Source of the DNA: CAYJFK01 sp964369475
Lineage (GTDB): Bacteria > Bacillota > Clostridia > Oscillospirales > Feifaniaceae
Length of the DNA: 22,274 bases
Direction of reading: 5' to 3'
Assembly (NCBI GenBank): GCA_964369475.1
Contig: CAYJFK010000040.1
Span: 1-22,274, forward strand
Shown: positions 7,217-15,020 of the stretch, in pieces
Layout: each line of letters opens with the position of its first letter
Numbering within the stretch: the stretch's first letter is position 1
Made by a program: the position numbers and the translations under genes
Notes under the pieces: model-generated
Seen by the model: only the letters and a program-made list of their open reading frames with translations
Databases searched by the model: none
Told to the model about the DNA's origin: nothing

Positions 7217-7975
7217 TCAAACCTCCAAATTGTGAACCGTAAGTATTTCAGGCTCACCATCCGTAATAAGAATTGTGTTCTCATAATGCGCCGATAGGGC
7301 TTTGTCGACCGTTTTAACGGTCCAACCGTCCGCAAGAATAACAACATCGCAACTGCCCTCGTTAACCATGGGCTCGATAGCTATTGTCATCCCCGGCTCA
7401 AGCCGTACTCCTCTACCTGCAATCCCGTAATTTGGAATTTCAGGCGATTCATGGAGTGCAGCTCCTATACCATGACCCACAAATTGCCTCACCACGGAAT
7501 AACCGTTTTCTTCAACATATCTCTGCACCGCACTGCCAAGATCACCCACTCGGTATCCCTTTTTCGCAACCTTTAAAGCTTCGAAAAAACTCTGCCTTGT
7601 AACGCTTATCAGCCTTGCAGCACCTTCTGATATCTCCCCAACAGGGAATGTTGCCGCACAGTCTCCATGGTATCCCTTGTAGCAGGCGCCCACGTCAATA
7701 CTGACGATGTCCCCCTCTTTTAGCTTCACGCCGTCCGGTATACCGTGTATAACTACATCGTTAACCGAAATGCAAGCGCTGGCGGGAAAACCGCCGTAGC
7801 CTAAGAAGGAAGGGGTCGCCCCCGCCGCCTTGATGCTCTTGTTAATTAGCTTGTCGAGCTCCTTTGTTGTAACACCGGGGAGGGCAGCACTTCCGCCCTC
7901 TCTTAGGGCACGAGATGCAATCTCTCCGGCTTTTCTCATTGCTTCAAGCTCTAAAGCACCTTTGAGCACAACCAC
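7217..7975 (-). CDS. map: Methionine aminopeptidase, type I
   Basis: Removes the N-terminal methionine from new proteins in the cytosol. The 252 residues have the pita-bread metal site: Asp94 (SIDVG), Asp105 (HGDCA), His168 (GHGIG), Glu201 (EPMV) and Glu232 (YENT), with His77 as catalytic histidine. There is no N-terminal zinc-finger extension. The start is GTG at 7975, overlapping the adk stop by one base (TAGTG), with AAGGAGG 7 nt upstream inside adk. Product and position are typical of Firmicutes. Confidence 0.97.
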   Translation of the reverse strand: MVVLKGALELEAMRKAGEIASRALREGGSAALPGVTTKELDKLINKSIKAAGATPSFLGYGGFPASACISVNDVVIHGIPDGVKLKEGDIVSIDVGACYKGYHGDCAATFPVGEISEGAARLISVTRQSFFEALKVAKKGYRVGDLGSAVQRYVEENGYSVVRQFVGHGIGAALHESPEIPNYGIAGRGVRLEPGMTIAIEPMVNEGSCDVVILADGWTVKTVDKALSAHYENTILITDGEPEILTVHNLEV

Positions 7976-8610
7976 TAATTGGCCTCCTTGAGAATATCAA
8001 GTATGACAGCTGTCGTCTCCTCGATGCCCTCGGTCTCCACAAGCTTTAGCAGTCCCTTTTCTTCGTAGAATCCCTTTAGGGGCTCTGTTTGATCGTGGAA
8101 TGTTGCAAGCCTGTTTTTAATGGTTTCCTCGTTGTCGTCCGACCTGATAATGAGTTTTTCATCGCACACATCGCATAGCTCTCCCTTAGCGGAAGGAGCG
8201 TTGTCGACATGGAATGTCGCCCCGCACTTGGGGCAAACTCTGCGGCCCGATAGCCTTTTTACAATAACATCGTCCGCCACCTCTATCGAGATAGCAATGT
8301 CAATACTCACGCCGAGACGGTCGAGAGTCTCGGCCTGGGTAGTGTTGCGTGGGAAGCCGTCTAAAATGTAGCCGCCCTCGCAGTCGGGGTTAGCTATTCT
8401 GTCCTTCAAAATGGCAACAACCACTTCGTCGGGAACGAGCGCCCCTGCATCCATAAAGGACTTGGCCTTAACACCGGCCTCTGTCCCATCCGCCACAGCG
8501 GCCCTAAGTAGGCCGCCTGTGGATATGGACGGTATATTTAGTTTCTTAGAAATGATCTCTGCTTGTGTTCCCTTTCCCGCACCGGGGGCGCCAAGTAAAA
8601 TAATATTCAC
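7975..8610 (-). CDS. adk: Adenylate kinase, zinc-LID form
   Basis: Interconverts ATP + AMP and 2 ADP. The 211 residues have the P-loop GAPGAGKGT (7-15), the AMP-binding TGGLLR (31-36) and DGFPR (84-88). The long LID carries Cys126, Cys129, Cys146 and Cys149, the four-cysteine zinc site of Gram-positive enzymes. The start codon is GTG with GGGAGG 7-8 nt upstream. It lies 12 bp after secY and overlaps map by one base. Confidence 0.97.
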   Translation of the reverse strand: MNIILLGAPGAGKGTQAEIISKKLNIPSISTGGLLRAAVADGTEAGVKAKSFMDAGALVPDEVVVAILKDRIANPDCEGGYILDGFPRNTTQAETLDRLGVSIDIAISIEVADDVIVKRLSGRRVCPKCGATFHVDNAPSAKGELCDVCDEKLIIRSDDNEETIKNRLATFHDQTEPLKGFYEEKGLLKLVETEGIEETTAVILDILKEAN

Positions 8611-8622
8611 TATATACCTCCC

Positions 8623-9900
8623 TTATTCAAGAAAGCCTTTGTAATGGCGCATAAGCATTAAGGATTCCATCTGCTTAACTGTCTCTAGCGATACGCCTAC
8701 AAGAATGATGATAGTTGTGCCACCAAGCGAAAGGTTGATGGGCATGAACATCGATGTCAAGATAGGTAGAACCGCAATAAAGACAAGGAAGAAAGAACCA
8801 AAGAATGTTATCTTGGAAAGCACCTTGGATACAAAGTCGGATGTTGGGCGACCCGGGCGAATGCCTGGGATAAAGCCACCGTTCTTCTTTAGGTTGTTTG
8901 CAATCTCGATTGGATTGTATGTCATCGAGATGTAGAAGAAGCTAAATCCAACAATGAAAAGTGCATAGAATATTGCGTAAACAGGCGAATCGTACTGAAG
9001 TGTATCAAGGAATCCTGCCCAGAAGCTGCCCTCTGCGGGTGCTGGGAAGAAGGAGGCAATTGTTGCCGGTATCGACAGAAAGCTCTGTGCGAAGATAACC
9101 GGTAGAACGCCTGTTCCGTTTACCTTGATCGGTATGTGCGACGACTGACCGCCATAGACCTTGCGACCGACAACACGCTTAGCGTACTGTACGGGGATTT
9201 TGCGCTCACCGCTCGATACTGTAACAACAAGAGCTATAAGTCCTATTGCCACAACAGCTACGATGATAGCAAGCCAAATGGGAAGTGTGCCTGCCTGAAT
9301 GCTGCCCCACATACCCATTAGCGAAGAGGGAAGCCTTGCAACGATACCCGAGAAAAGGATAACCGAGATACCGTTTCCTATTCCGTGTGTGTTGATCTGC
9401 TCGGCAAGCCACATTAGTAGGGCTGTACCTGCTGTGAAAGCGAATACGATAACAGTGGCTACAAACCAGCTGTCATGCATAACCGCTTGGCTGTTTCTTA
9501 GAACAAGATACATACCAAAACCCTGAATCATACCGATTGCAACAGTTAGGTAACGAGTGTACTTCGTAATCTTCTTACGACCCTCTGCACCCTCTTTTGC
9601 AAGCCTTTCAAGTGCCGGTAGACCGACAGTTAAAAGCTGGATAATAATCGAGGCATTGATATAAGGTGAAATTGACATTGCAAATAATGTCGCCTGAGAA
9701 AACGCACCGCCCGACAACATGTCGATATAACCGAATAGTGTGCCGCTGTTTGCTGCGATGTAAGCTTGTAAAACGCTTGCATCGAGGAAGGGCACAGGTA
9801 CTGCCGAACCGAAACGGAACAGTACGATAATCATGAGGGTAAAGAGTATTTTCTTTCTAAGTTCCTCTACCCGCCATGCGTTCTTCATGGTCTCAATCAT
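8623..9900 (-). CDS. secY: Protein translocase subunit SecY
   Basis: The channel subunit of the SecYEG translocon in the cytoplasmic membrane. The 425 residues show about ten hydrophobic segments, beginning with the segment containing FTLMIIVLFRFGSAVPVPF. The plug-region pattern GYIDMLSGGAFSQATLFAMS follows. The conserved late loop GIRPGRPTSDFVSKVL is also present. The ATG overlaps the rplO stop (ATGA), so translation is probably coupled. The usual spc-operon place supports the call. Confidence 0.97.
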   Translation of the reverse strand: MIETMKNAWRVEELRKKILFTLMIIVLFRFGSAVPVPFLDASVLQAYIAANSGTLFGYIDMLSGGAFSQATLFAMSISPYINASIIIQLLTVGLPALERLAKEGAEGRKKITKYTRYLTVAIGMIQGFGMYLVLRNSQAVMHDSWFVATVIVFAFTAGTALLMWLAEQINTHGIGNGISVILFSGIVARLPSSLMGMWGSIQAGTLPIWLAIIVAVVAIGLIALVVTVSSGERKIPVQYAKRVVGRKVYGGQSSHIPIKVNGTGVLPVIFAQSFLSIPATIASFFPAPAEGSFWAGFLDTLQYDSPVYAIFYALFIVGFSFFYISMTYNPIEIANNLKKNGGFIPGIRPGRPTSDFVSKVLSKITFFGSFFLVFIAVLPILTSMFMPINLSLGGTTIIILVGVSLETVKQMESLMLMRHYKGFLE

Positions 9901-10346
9901 AAGCTTGTCACCTCTGCACTGCCGCCGGCCGCTTCGATCTTAGTCTTTGCGGTTTCCGAGTAAGCCTGCAGTTTAACATCTAACTTCTTTGTTAGTTCGC
10001 CGTTTGCAAGAACTTTAATGCCGTCCTTAGCCTGCTTTATAATGCGCATCTCTTTTAGAAGTGCAGCCGTTACGACTGTGCCTTCCTCAAGACGATTTAG
10101 CTCGGACAACGATATTGTTGCATAGTTCGTTTTGAACACTGCATTTGTAAATCCACGCTTTGGTAGACGACGCTGTAGGGGCATCTGTCCGCCTTCAAAG
10201 CCTGCACGCTTGTTAGAGCCTGCACGAGCCTTTTGACCCTTGTGACCCTTACCGGCTGTCTTACCGTTGCCGCTACCGTGTCCACGGCCCTTACGCTTAA
10301 CTTCCTTAGTAGAACCTACCTGTGGTGAAAGTTCATGGAGCTTCAT
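9897..10346 (-). CDS. rplO: Large ribosomal subunit protein L15
   Basis: L15 is a late-assembly 50S protein with a long basic extension. The 149 residues begin MKLHELSPQVGSTKEVKRKG, followed by a Gly/Lys/Arg-rich stretch with GRGHGSGNGKTAGKGHKGQKAR and GFEGGQMPLQRRLPKRGF. Its last codons overlap secY by four bases. GGAGG precedes the ATG. Confidence 0.97.
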   Translation of the reverse strand: MKLHELSPQVGSTKEVKRKGRGHGSGNGKTAGKGHKGQKARAGSNKRAGFEGGQMPLQRRLPKRGFTNAVFKTNYATISLSELNRLEEGTVVTAALLKEMRIIKQAKDGIKVLANGELTKKLDVKLQAYSETAKTKIEAAGGSAEVTSL

Positions 10347-10366
10347 TTTTGCACCTCCTTACGCTA

Positions 10367-10546
10367 TTACTGCTGTACTTCCACAAGGTACTTTATCTGT
10401 GCAAGTTTTCCCTGTGTGCAAGCATTGTCGGGCTGGCTTGTTACATCTCCCGGACGAGAAAGCTTCATCGACTTTGCAGTAGCGATGTGCTTCTTGTGAC
10501 GTCCGTTAAGAGATTTTACCAGCTTAATTTTAATCATATTAGCCAT
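10367..10546 (-). CDS. rpmD: Large ribosomal subunit protein L30
   Basis: A 59-residue gene beginning MANMIKIKLVKSLNGRHKKH and ending YLVEVQQ. This is the L30 pattern: KLVKS at the first strand, an H/ATxxxL helix, and a final LVxV strand. The family is 58-60 residues. It lies between rpsE (14 bp) and rplO (20 bp), the canonical place, with GGGAGGG before the ATG. The middle (SRPGDVTSQPDNACTQGKL) is more divergent than most L30 sequences. Confidence 0.93.
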   Translation of the reverse strand: MANMIKIKLVKSLNGRHKKHIATAKSMKLSRPGDVTSQPDNACTQGKLAQIKYLVEVQQ

Positions 10547-10560
10547 GTCTTAACCCTCCC

Positions 10561-11073
10561 TTATGCGTGGATCTCGTCCACTGCTTTGCCTCTTAGTGCC
10601 GCAACTTCCGAAGCATCACGAAGCGACATAAGGCCTTGTAGTGTGGCATTGACCACGTTGCGGGGGTTGTTAGAGCGTAGCGACTTTGTACGAATGTCCT
10701 TAACGCCTACCATCTCCAAGATGGCACGTACAGGGCCGCCGGCAATAACACCGGTACCGGGGGCAGCAGGTTTCATAAGAACTTCGCCTGCGCCGAATTT
10801 ACCAATAACTTCGTGAGGGATTGTTGTGCCCTTCAGCGAAATCTTAACCATGTTTTTCTTTGCATCTTCAATGCCTTTGCGAATAGCATCGGGAACTTCC
10901 GAAGCCTTGCCAAGGCCACAGCCTACATTGCCGTTTTGGTCTCCCACAACAACAATAGCTGCAAACTTGAAAATACGTCCGCCCTTAACTGTCTTAGAAA
11001 CACGATTTATGGCTACGACCTTCTCTTTGAGGTCGAGTGTTGAAGCATCATTTCTGTTATCGTTTCTTGCCAT
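10561..11073 (-). CDS. rpsE: Small ribosomal subunit protein S5
   Basis: S5 helps set decoding accuracy and mRNA unwinding at the 30S entry. The 170 residues hold a double-stranded RNA-binding-like N-terminal domain (KVVAINRVSKTVKGGRIFKF, GNVGCGLGKASEVPDAIRK). The C-terminal fold has AAPGTGVIAGGPVRAILE. GGAGGG lies before the ATG and the spacing is 18 bp from rplR. Confidence 0.97.
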   Translation of the reverse strand: MARNDNRNDASTLDLKEKVVAINRVSKTVKGGRIFKFAAIVVVGDQNGNVGCGLGKASEVPDAIRKGIEDAKKNMVKISLKGTTIPHEVIGKFGAGEVLMKPAAPGTGVIAGGPVRAILEMVGVKDIRTKSLRSNNPRNVVNATLQGLMSLRDASEVAALRGKAVDEIHA

Positions 11074-11091
11074 GCCTTTCGTTCTCCCTCC

Positions 11092-11451
11092 TTAGAATTT
11101 CAGTCCGGCAGCTCTTGCACTCTCTGCAAGCTCCTGCACACGACCGTGGTAGAGATATCCGCCACGATCGAACACTACCTCTGTAATGCCCTTCTCGATG
11201 GCCTTCTTTGCAACAGCTTCTCCAACTGCCTTTGCCGCATCTTTGTTTCCGCCGTAGCTTGCCATATCCTTCTCTAAGGAAGAGGCGGAAGCGATTGTCG
11301 TTCCTGTTACGTCGTCTATAACCTGTGCATAAATGTTCTTTAGCGAACGGAATACACAAAGTCTCGGCCTTGCAGCCGTACCCGACACCTTGCCTCTAAT
11401 ACGGCGGTGGCGGCGCTTACGCATTTCATTGCTGTCCTTGCGCTTAATCAT
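11092..11451 (-). CDS. rplR: Large ribosomal subunit protein L18
   Basis: L18 binds 5S rRNA with L5. The 119 residues show the basic start RKRRHRRIRGKVSGTAARPR, IYAQVIDDVTGTTIASASS, and the conserved end VVFDRGGYLYHGRVQELAE. AAGGAG precedes the ATG. It lies 18 bp from its neighbours rplF and rpsE. Confidence 0.97.
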   Translation of the reverse strand: MIKRKDSNEMRKRRHRRIRGKVSGTAARPRLCVFRSLKNIYAQVIDDVTGTTIASASSLEKDMASYGGNKDAAKAVGEAVAKKAIEKGITEVVFDRGGYLYHGRVQELAESARAAGLKF

Positions 11452-11469
11452 CTATCCATCTCTCCTTTC

Positions 11470-12018
11470 TTATTTCTTAGAGCCCTTACCGGCCTTACCT
11501 TCCTTGCGGCGTATAACTTCATAGTCATACTTAATGCCCTTGCCCTTGTAGGGTTCCGGCACACGCCATTCACGGACTTCGGCGGCAAATTGGCCAACCT
11601 TTTGCTTGTCTGCACCGCTGATTATTACCTTGTTGGGAGCGGGAACATCTATTGTAATGCCCTCGATCTCGTCGATAATAACCTGATGCGAATAGCCAAG
11701 GTTCATTATTAGTTGCTTACCCTGCTTTTGTGCACGGTAGCCGACACCGTTAACTTCAAGTGTCTTTGTAAAGCCCGTAGAAACACCAACAATCATGTTG
11801 TTGAGAAGTGCTCTTGTTAGGCCGTGTAGCGAACGATGTTCCTTCTGCTCAGAAGGTCTTGTTACATTAATAACACCATCTTCGATAGTAATAATCATGT
11901 CGGGATGTACATCCATCTCGAGTGTGCCTTTGGGGCCCTTTGCTACGGCGTGTACACCGTTTAGCTTAAACTCTACGCCTGCGGGGATCGCTATGGGCAT
12001 TCTTCCTATTCTTGACAT
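11470..12018 (-). CDS. rplF: Large ribosomal subunit protein L6
   Basis: L6 lies near the GTPase-factor site of the 50S. The 182 residues begin MSRIGRMPIAIPAGVEF, have two repeated L6 folds, and carry the C-terminal signature near PEPYKGKGIKYDYEVIRRKEG. GGGGGA precedes the ATG. It lies 12 bp after rpsH. Confidence 0.97.
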   Translation of the reverse strand: MSRIGRMPIAIPAGVEFKLNGVHAVAKGPKGTLEMDVHPDMIITIEDGVINVTRPSEQKEHRSLHGLTRALLNNMIVGVSTGFTKTLEVNGVGYRAQKQGKQLIMNLGYSHQVIIDEIEGITIDVPAPNKVIISGADKQKVGQFAAEVREWRVPEPYKGKGIKYDYEVIRRKEGKAGKGSKK

Positions 12019-12030
12019 ATCTCTTCCCCC

Positions 12031-12429
12031 TTACCAGACATAGGCAAGCACTTCGCCGCCTACGTTAAGCTGGCGTGCTTTACGGTCTGAAACTACGCCC
12101 TTGCTTGTCGAAATAATAGCAATTCCAAGACCTCTGATAACCTTTGGCATATCTTCGCAAGAAGTATACACACGTAGGCCCGGCTTCGAAATTCTCTTAA
12201 TCTTTGTAACAGCGGGCGTCTTGCCCTTTGCATACTTTAGAGCAATCTTAATCATACCTTGACGGCCGTCCTCGATTACTTCATAGGATCTGATGTATCC
12301 TTCTTCCAACAAAATCGAGGCGATAGCCGCTTTAATCTTGGAAGCAGGTACTTCGACTGTGTCGTGCTTTGCCGCACTTGCATTTCTTATGCGAGTAAGC
12401 ATATCTGCTATTGCGTCGGTTGTCTGCAT
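12031..12429 (-). CDS. rpsH: Small ribosomal subunit protein S8
   Basis: S8 binds 16S rRNA helix 21. In E. coli it is also the translational repressor of the spc operon. The 132 residues begin MQTTDAIADMLTRIRNA and carry STSKGVVSDRKARQLNVGGE near the end. The gene is preceded by a 189-nt untranslated gap, by far the longest within this operon. GGAGG lies about 9 nt before the ATG. Confidence 0.97.
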   Translation of the reverse strand: MQTTDAIADMLTRIRNASAAKHDTVEVPASKIKAAIASILLEEGYIRSYEVIEDGRQGMIKIALKYAKGKTPAVTKIKRISKPGLRVYTSCEDMPKVIRGLGIAIISTSKGVVSDRKARQLNVGGEVLAYVW

Positions 12430-12618
12430 TCTCTTAAGTCCTCCATGTTAGTTTTTGCACTGTGTGCATATATCGTAGTGGGCATAGTGCCCGAACGATT
12501 AAATTTTTCGCCCTACATGTCGGGCGTTTTGGCAGCTTTGCATGGTTACCGCTCCAAAGTGGCAAGCATTATTTGCTGTACCCTTTAAAAGCTTTAGCAC
12601 AAAATACCGCCGTAGCCG
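12430..12618 (-). promoter_or_regulatory. Long structured spacer between rpsN and rpsH
   Basis: The spacer is 189 nt, against a maximum of 84 nt between any other two genes of the operon. It carries two short stems: CGCCC/GGGCG (12509-12526) and GGGCA-CTA-TGCCC (12480-12492). A small GCAC/GTGC stem lies closer to the rpsH ribosome site. It may be a regulatory target (for example of S8) or an RNA processing site. A possible 14-codon reading frame with an upstream GGAG lies inside, but I do not call it a gene. I see no good promoter. Confidence 0.4.
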
Positions 12619-12804
12619 TTACCAGCTTGCTTTGCGCACTCCCGGAATTTGACCTTTGTAGGCAAGCTCCCTAAAGCATATACGGCAAACGCCGTACTTG
12701 CGCAGATAAGCATGGGGACGACCGCAAATCTTGCAGCGATTGTATGCCCTTGTGGAATACTTAGGCGTAGCTTGCTGCTTTAACTTCATAGATGTCTTAG
12801 CCAA
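12619..12804 (-). CDS. rpsN: Small ribosomal subunit protein S14, zinc type
   Basis: The 61 residues read AKTSMKLKQQATPKYSTRAY after the start, then the zinc ribbon CKIC (Cys24, Cys27) and CRIC (Cys40, Cys43), ending IPGVRKASW. This is the short zinc-binding S14 of Gram-positives, part of the 30S head. The start is a rare TTG at 12804. GGAGGA sits 8 nt upstream, and starting there gives the exact family length; the upstream in-frame codons do not resemble S14. It lies 19 bp after rplE. Confidence 0.95.
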   Translation of the reverse strand: MAKTSMKLKQQATPKYSTRAYNRCKICGRPHAYLRKYGVCRICFRELAYKGQIPGVRKASW

Positions 12805-12823
12805 AATTCGTCTCCTCCTTAAA

Positions 12824-13363
12824 TTAGCTTGCGAACGGAGCACCAAACAATGTTAGTAGCTCACGAGCCTCAATGTCATTTTCCGCTGTTGTAACAAAAG
12901 CAATATCCATGCCCCTAATTTGGTCGATTTTATCGTACTCGATTTCGGGGAAGATTAGCTGCTCTTTTAGACCGAAGGAATAGTTGCCACGGCCGTCGAA
13001 GCCTGTCGACTTAATTCCTCTAAAGTCACGAACACGGGGAAGCGTTACGTTGAAAAGTCTATCCATAAACTCGTACATACGCTCGCCACGAAGTGTAACT
13101 CTAACGCCTACCGGCATACCCTCACGAAGTTTAAAGTTTGCAACCGACTTGCGAGCTCTAACTATAACGGGCTGTTGACCTGTTATTGTAGCAATGTCGC
13201 GCACGATGGCCTCAACAGCCTTCATGTTGTCCTTAGCATCTCCACAGCCGACATTGATAACGATCTTGTCGAGCTTTGGAATTTGCATAACGCTCTTGTA
13301 CTCAAACTTCTTCATCATCGAAGGGGCTATTTCGCTCTTGTATCTGTCTTTTAGTCTTGCCAT
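12824..13363 (-). CDS. rplE: Large ribosomal subunit protein L5
   Basis: L5 binds 5S rRNA and contacts the P-site tRNA and S13. The 179 residues begin with a helix (RLKDRYKSEIAPSMMKKFEY). They then show KIVINVGCGDAK, ARKSVANFKLREGMPVGVRV, and FPEIEYDKIDQIRGMDIAFV. All are strong L5 hallmarks. It lies between rplX and rpsN. Confidence 0.97.
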   Translation of the reverse strand: MARLKDRYKSEIAPSMMKKFEYKSVMQIPKLDKIVINVGCGDAKDNMKAVEAIVRDIATITGQQPVIVRARKSVANFKLREGMPVGVRVTLRGERMYEFMDRLFNVTLPRVRDFRGIKSTGFDGRGNYSFGLKEQLIFPEIEYDKIDQIRGMDIAFVTTAENDIEARELLTLFGAPFAS

Positions 13364-13380
13364 AACTTATACTCCCCTTC

Positions 13381-13698
13381 CTATATTGTAGCGTTGCAAT
13401 GCTTGCAAACGCGCTCTTTTTTATCGCCTGTTATCTTGTGAGCAACTCTTGTTGGCTTATTGCACTTGTTGCAAACAAGCATAACCTTAGCAGCATACAT
13501 GGCAGCCTCTGCCTTTAGAATGCCGCCCTGCTCGCCTTGACGACGGGGTTTAACATGCTTTGTAACGATGTTAACACCCTCGACAATGACCTTGCCCTCT
13601 TTTGGGGAAACAGCAAGAACTTTACCTGTCTTGCCCTTGTCTTTACCGGAAACAACCTTAACGGTGTCGCCTGTCTTTACATGAACCTTCTTAATCAC
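13381..13698 (-). CDS. rplX: Large ribosomal subunit protein L24 with zinc-ribbon-like tail
   Basis: L24 starts 50S assembly. The 105 residues have the KOW motif (VKTGDTVKVVSGKDKGKTGK) and HVKPRRQGEQGGI. The C-terminal part carries two CxxC pairs (Cys76/Cys79 and Cys98/Cys101), which look like a zinc ribbon seen in some Gram-positive L24 proteins. The start is GTG with GGAGGG upstream. It lies 12 bp after rplN. Confidence 0.96.
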   Translation of the reverse strand: MIKKVHVKTGDTVKVVSGKDKGKTGKVLAVSPKEGKVIVEGVNIVTKHVKPRRQGEQGGILKAEAAMYAAKVMLVCNKCNKPTRVAHKITGDKKERVCKHCNATI

Positions 13699-13710
13699 TT
13701 TACACCCTCC

Positions 13711-14079
13711 TTAAAGCACTTCGGGCGCAAGAGACAAAATCTTCATATAGTCTTTGTCTCTAAGCTCACGAGCGACGGGTCCAAAGATACGAGTTCCACG
13801 GGGGTTCTTATCTTCCTTTATGATGACAGCCGCATTATCGTCGAAACGAAGGTACGAACCGTCAGGGCGCTGTGTGCCCTTAGCTGTACGAACGATAACG
13901 CAACGCACAACTTCACCTTTTTTAACCATACCGCCGGGAGCCGCCTTTTTAACCGATGCTACAACAACATCACCGATACCTGCATACTTACGGCCTGTGC
14001 CGCCAAGTACACGGATACACATGAGTTCTTTAGCGCCTGTGTTATCGGCTACCTTCATGCGGGTTTGCATTTGAATCAT
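13711..14079 (-). CDS. rplN: Large ribosomal subunit protein L14
   Basis: L14 forms an intersubunit bridge and is the RsfS docking site. The 122 residues begin MIQMQTRMKVADNTGAKELM and end DKDYMKILSLAPEVL, the exact family length. An upstream in-frame ATG at 14157 would overlap rpsQ and add 26 unrelated residues. AGGAGG lies just before the ATG at 14079, which I therefore use. Confidence 0.97.
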   Translation of the reverse strand: MIQMQTRMKVADNTGAKELMCIRVLGGTGRKYAGIGDVVVASVKKAAPGGMVKKGEVVRCVIVRTAKGTQRPDGSYLRFDDNAAVIIKEDKNPRGTRIFGPVARELRDKDYMKILSLAPEVL

Positions 14080-14120
14080 GGCAAATCCTCCTAATGTCGA
14101 CCTTCTTTGTCGGTCGCTAA

Positions 14121-14378
14121 CTATTTCGCCTTTTCCATAATCTCGACAAGTCTCCATCTCTTATCCTTGGAAATGGGTCTTGTCTCCATTACTACTACCT
14201 TATCGCCTACGCCACACTCGTTTTTCTCGTCGTGTGCCTTTAGCTTGTATGTGCGCTTAACTATCTTCTTGTACAGAGGATGGGCGACACGGGTTTCAAT
14301 GGCTACTACTACTGTCTTATCCATTTTATCCGAGACGACAATACCTGTACGAGTTTTTCTAAATGCTCTCTCGCTCAT
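14121..14378 (-). CDS. rpsQ: Small ribosomal subunit protein S17
   Basis: S17 binds 16S rRNA in early 30S assembly. The 85 residues show RKTRTGIVVSDKMDKTVVVA, HPLYKKIVKRTYKLKAHDE and GDKVVVMETRPISKDKRWRL, all diagnostic. GGAGGG lies before the ATG; 41 bp separate it from rplN. Confidence 0.97.
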   Translation of the reverse strand: MSERAFRKTRTGIVVSDKMDKTVVVAIETRVAHPLYKKIVKRTYKLKAHDEKNECGVGDKVVVMETRPISKDKRWRLVEIMEKAK

Positions 14379-14391
14379 CTTTTACCCTCCT

Positions 14392-14589
14392 CTATGCTTT
14401 CTTTAGTTCGTTCTCGCGAATAACAGTCATAAGTCTTGCGATTGTACGCTTAACATCTGTTATGCGAGTGGGGTTTTCAAGCTGATTAACAGCGTGCTGA
14501 AAACGTAGATTCATAAGTTCGTTCTTAGAATCCTTAAGCTTTGTTTGAAGCTCTGTGGCACTTAGTGCTCTTATTTCGTTAATTGTCAC
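14392..14589 (-). CDS. rpmC: Large ribosomal subunit protein L29
   Basis: L29 lies by the tunnel exit, near the trigger factor and SRP site. It has 65 residues, two helices, with ELQTKLKDSKNELMNLRFQH and NPTRITDVKRTIARL. The start is GTG and shares one base with the rplP stop (TAGTG), so translation is probably coupled. Confidence 0.96.
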   Translation of the reverse strand: MTINEIRALSATELQTKLKDSKNELMNLRFQHAVNQLENPTRITDVKRTIARLMTVIRENELKKA

Positions 14590-15020
14590 TATGCTTCAAC
14601 CTCCTCACCATATCCTTCACGTATTGCAAACTTGCACTTTACGGGAAGCTTGTGCATGGCAAGTCTCATTGCTTCACGAGCATCAGCCTCGGAAATTCCG
14701 CTAATCTCAAAGAGAACACGGCCGGGCTTAACGACTGCCACCCAATACTCGGGCGATCCCTTACCGGAACCCATTCGAGTTTCGGCGGGCTTTTGTGTTA
14801 CAGGCTTGTCGGGAAATACTTTAATCCAAACTTTACCTGCACGGCGTGTAAACCTTGTTAGGGCTATACGAGCAGCCTCTATCTGGTTGGACGTAATCCA
14901 TGCCGGCTCTGTTGCTATAAGACCGAAATCGCCTTGGCAGACGACGTTGCCTCTTGTAGCTTTGCCCTTCATGCGTCCACGGTGTACACGTCTGTATTTA
15001 ACGCGCTTTGGCATTAACAT
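14589..15020 (-). CDS. rplP: Large ribosomal subunit protein L16
   Basis: L16 organises the 50S A site. The 143 residues begin MLMPKRVKYRRVHRGRMKGK and include PDKPVTQKPAETRMGSGKGS and GRVLFEISGI. The ATG overlaps the rpsC stop by one base (TAATG) and the end overlaps rpmC by one base. Confidence 0.97.
   Translation of the reverse strand: MLMPKRVKYRRVHRGRMKGKATRGNVVCQGDFGLIATEPAWITSNQIEAARIALTRFTRRAGKVWIKVFPDKPVTQKPAETRMGSGKGSPEYWVAVVKPGRVLFEISGISEADAREAMRLAMHKLPVKCKFAIREGYGEEVEA

Noticed and set aside
12460..12560. 14-codon reading frame in the rpsN-rpsH gap
   Set aside because: It has a weak GGAG upstream, but the length and lack of any pattern make chance the better explanation.
14080..14157. 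Upstream ATG that would extend rplN by 26 codons
   Set aside because: It overlaps rpsQ, adds residues unlike L14, and the ATG at 14079 has AGGAGG and gives the exact family length.
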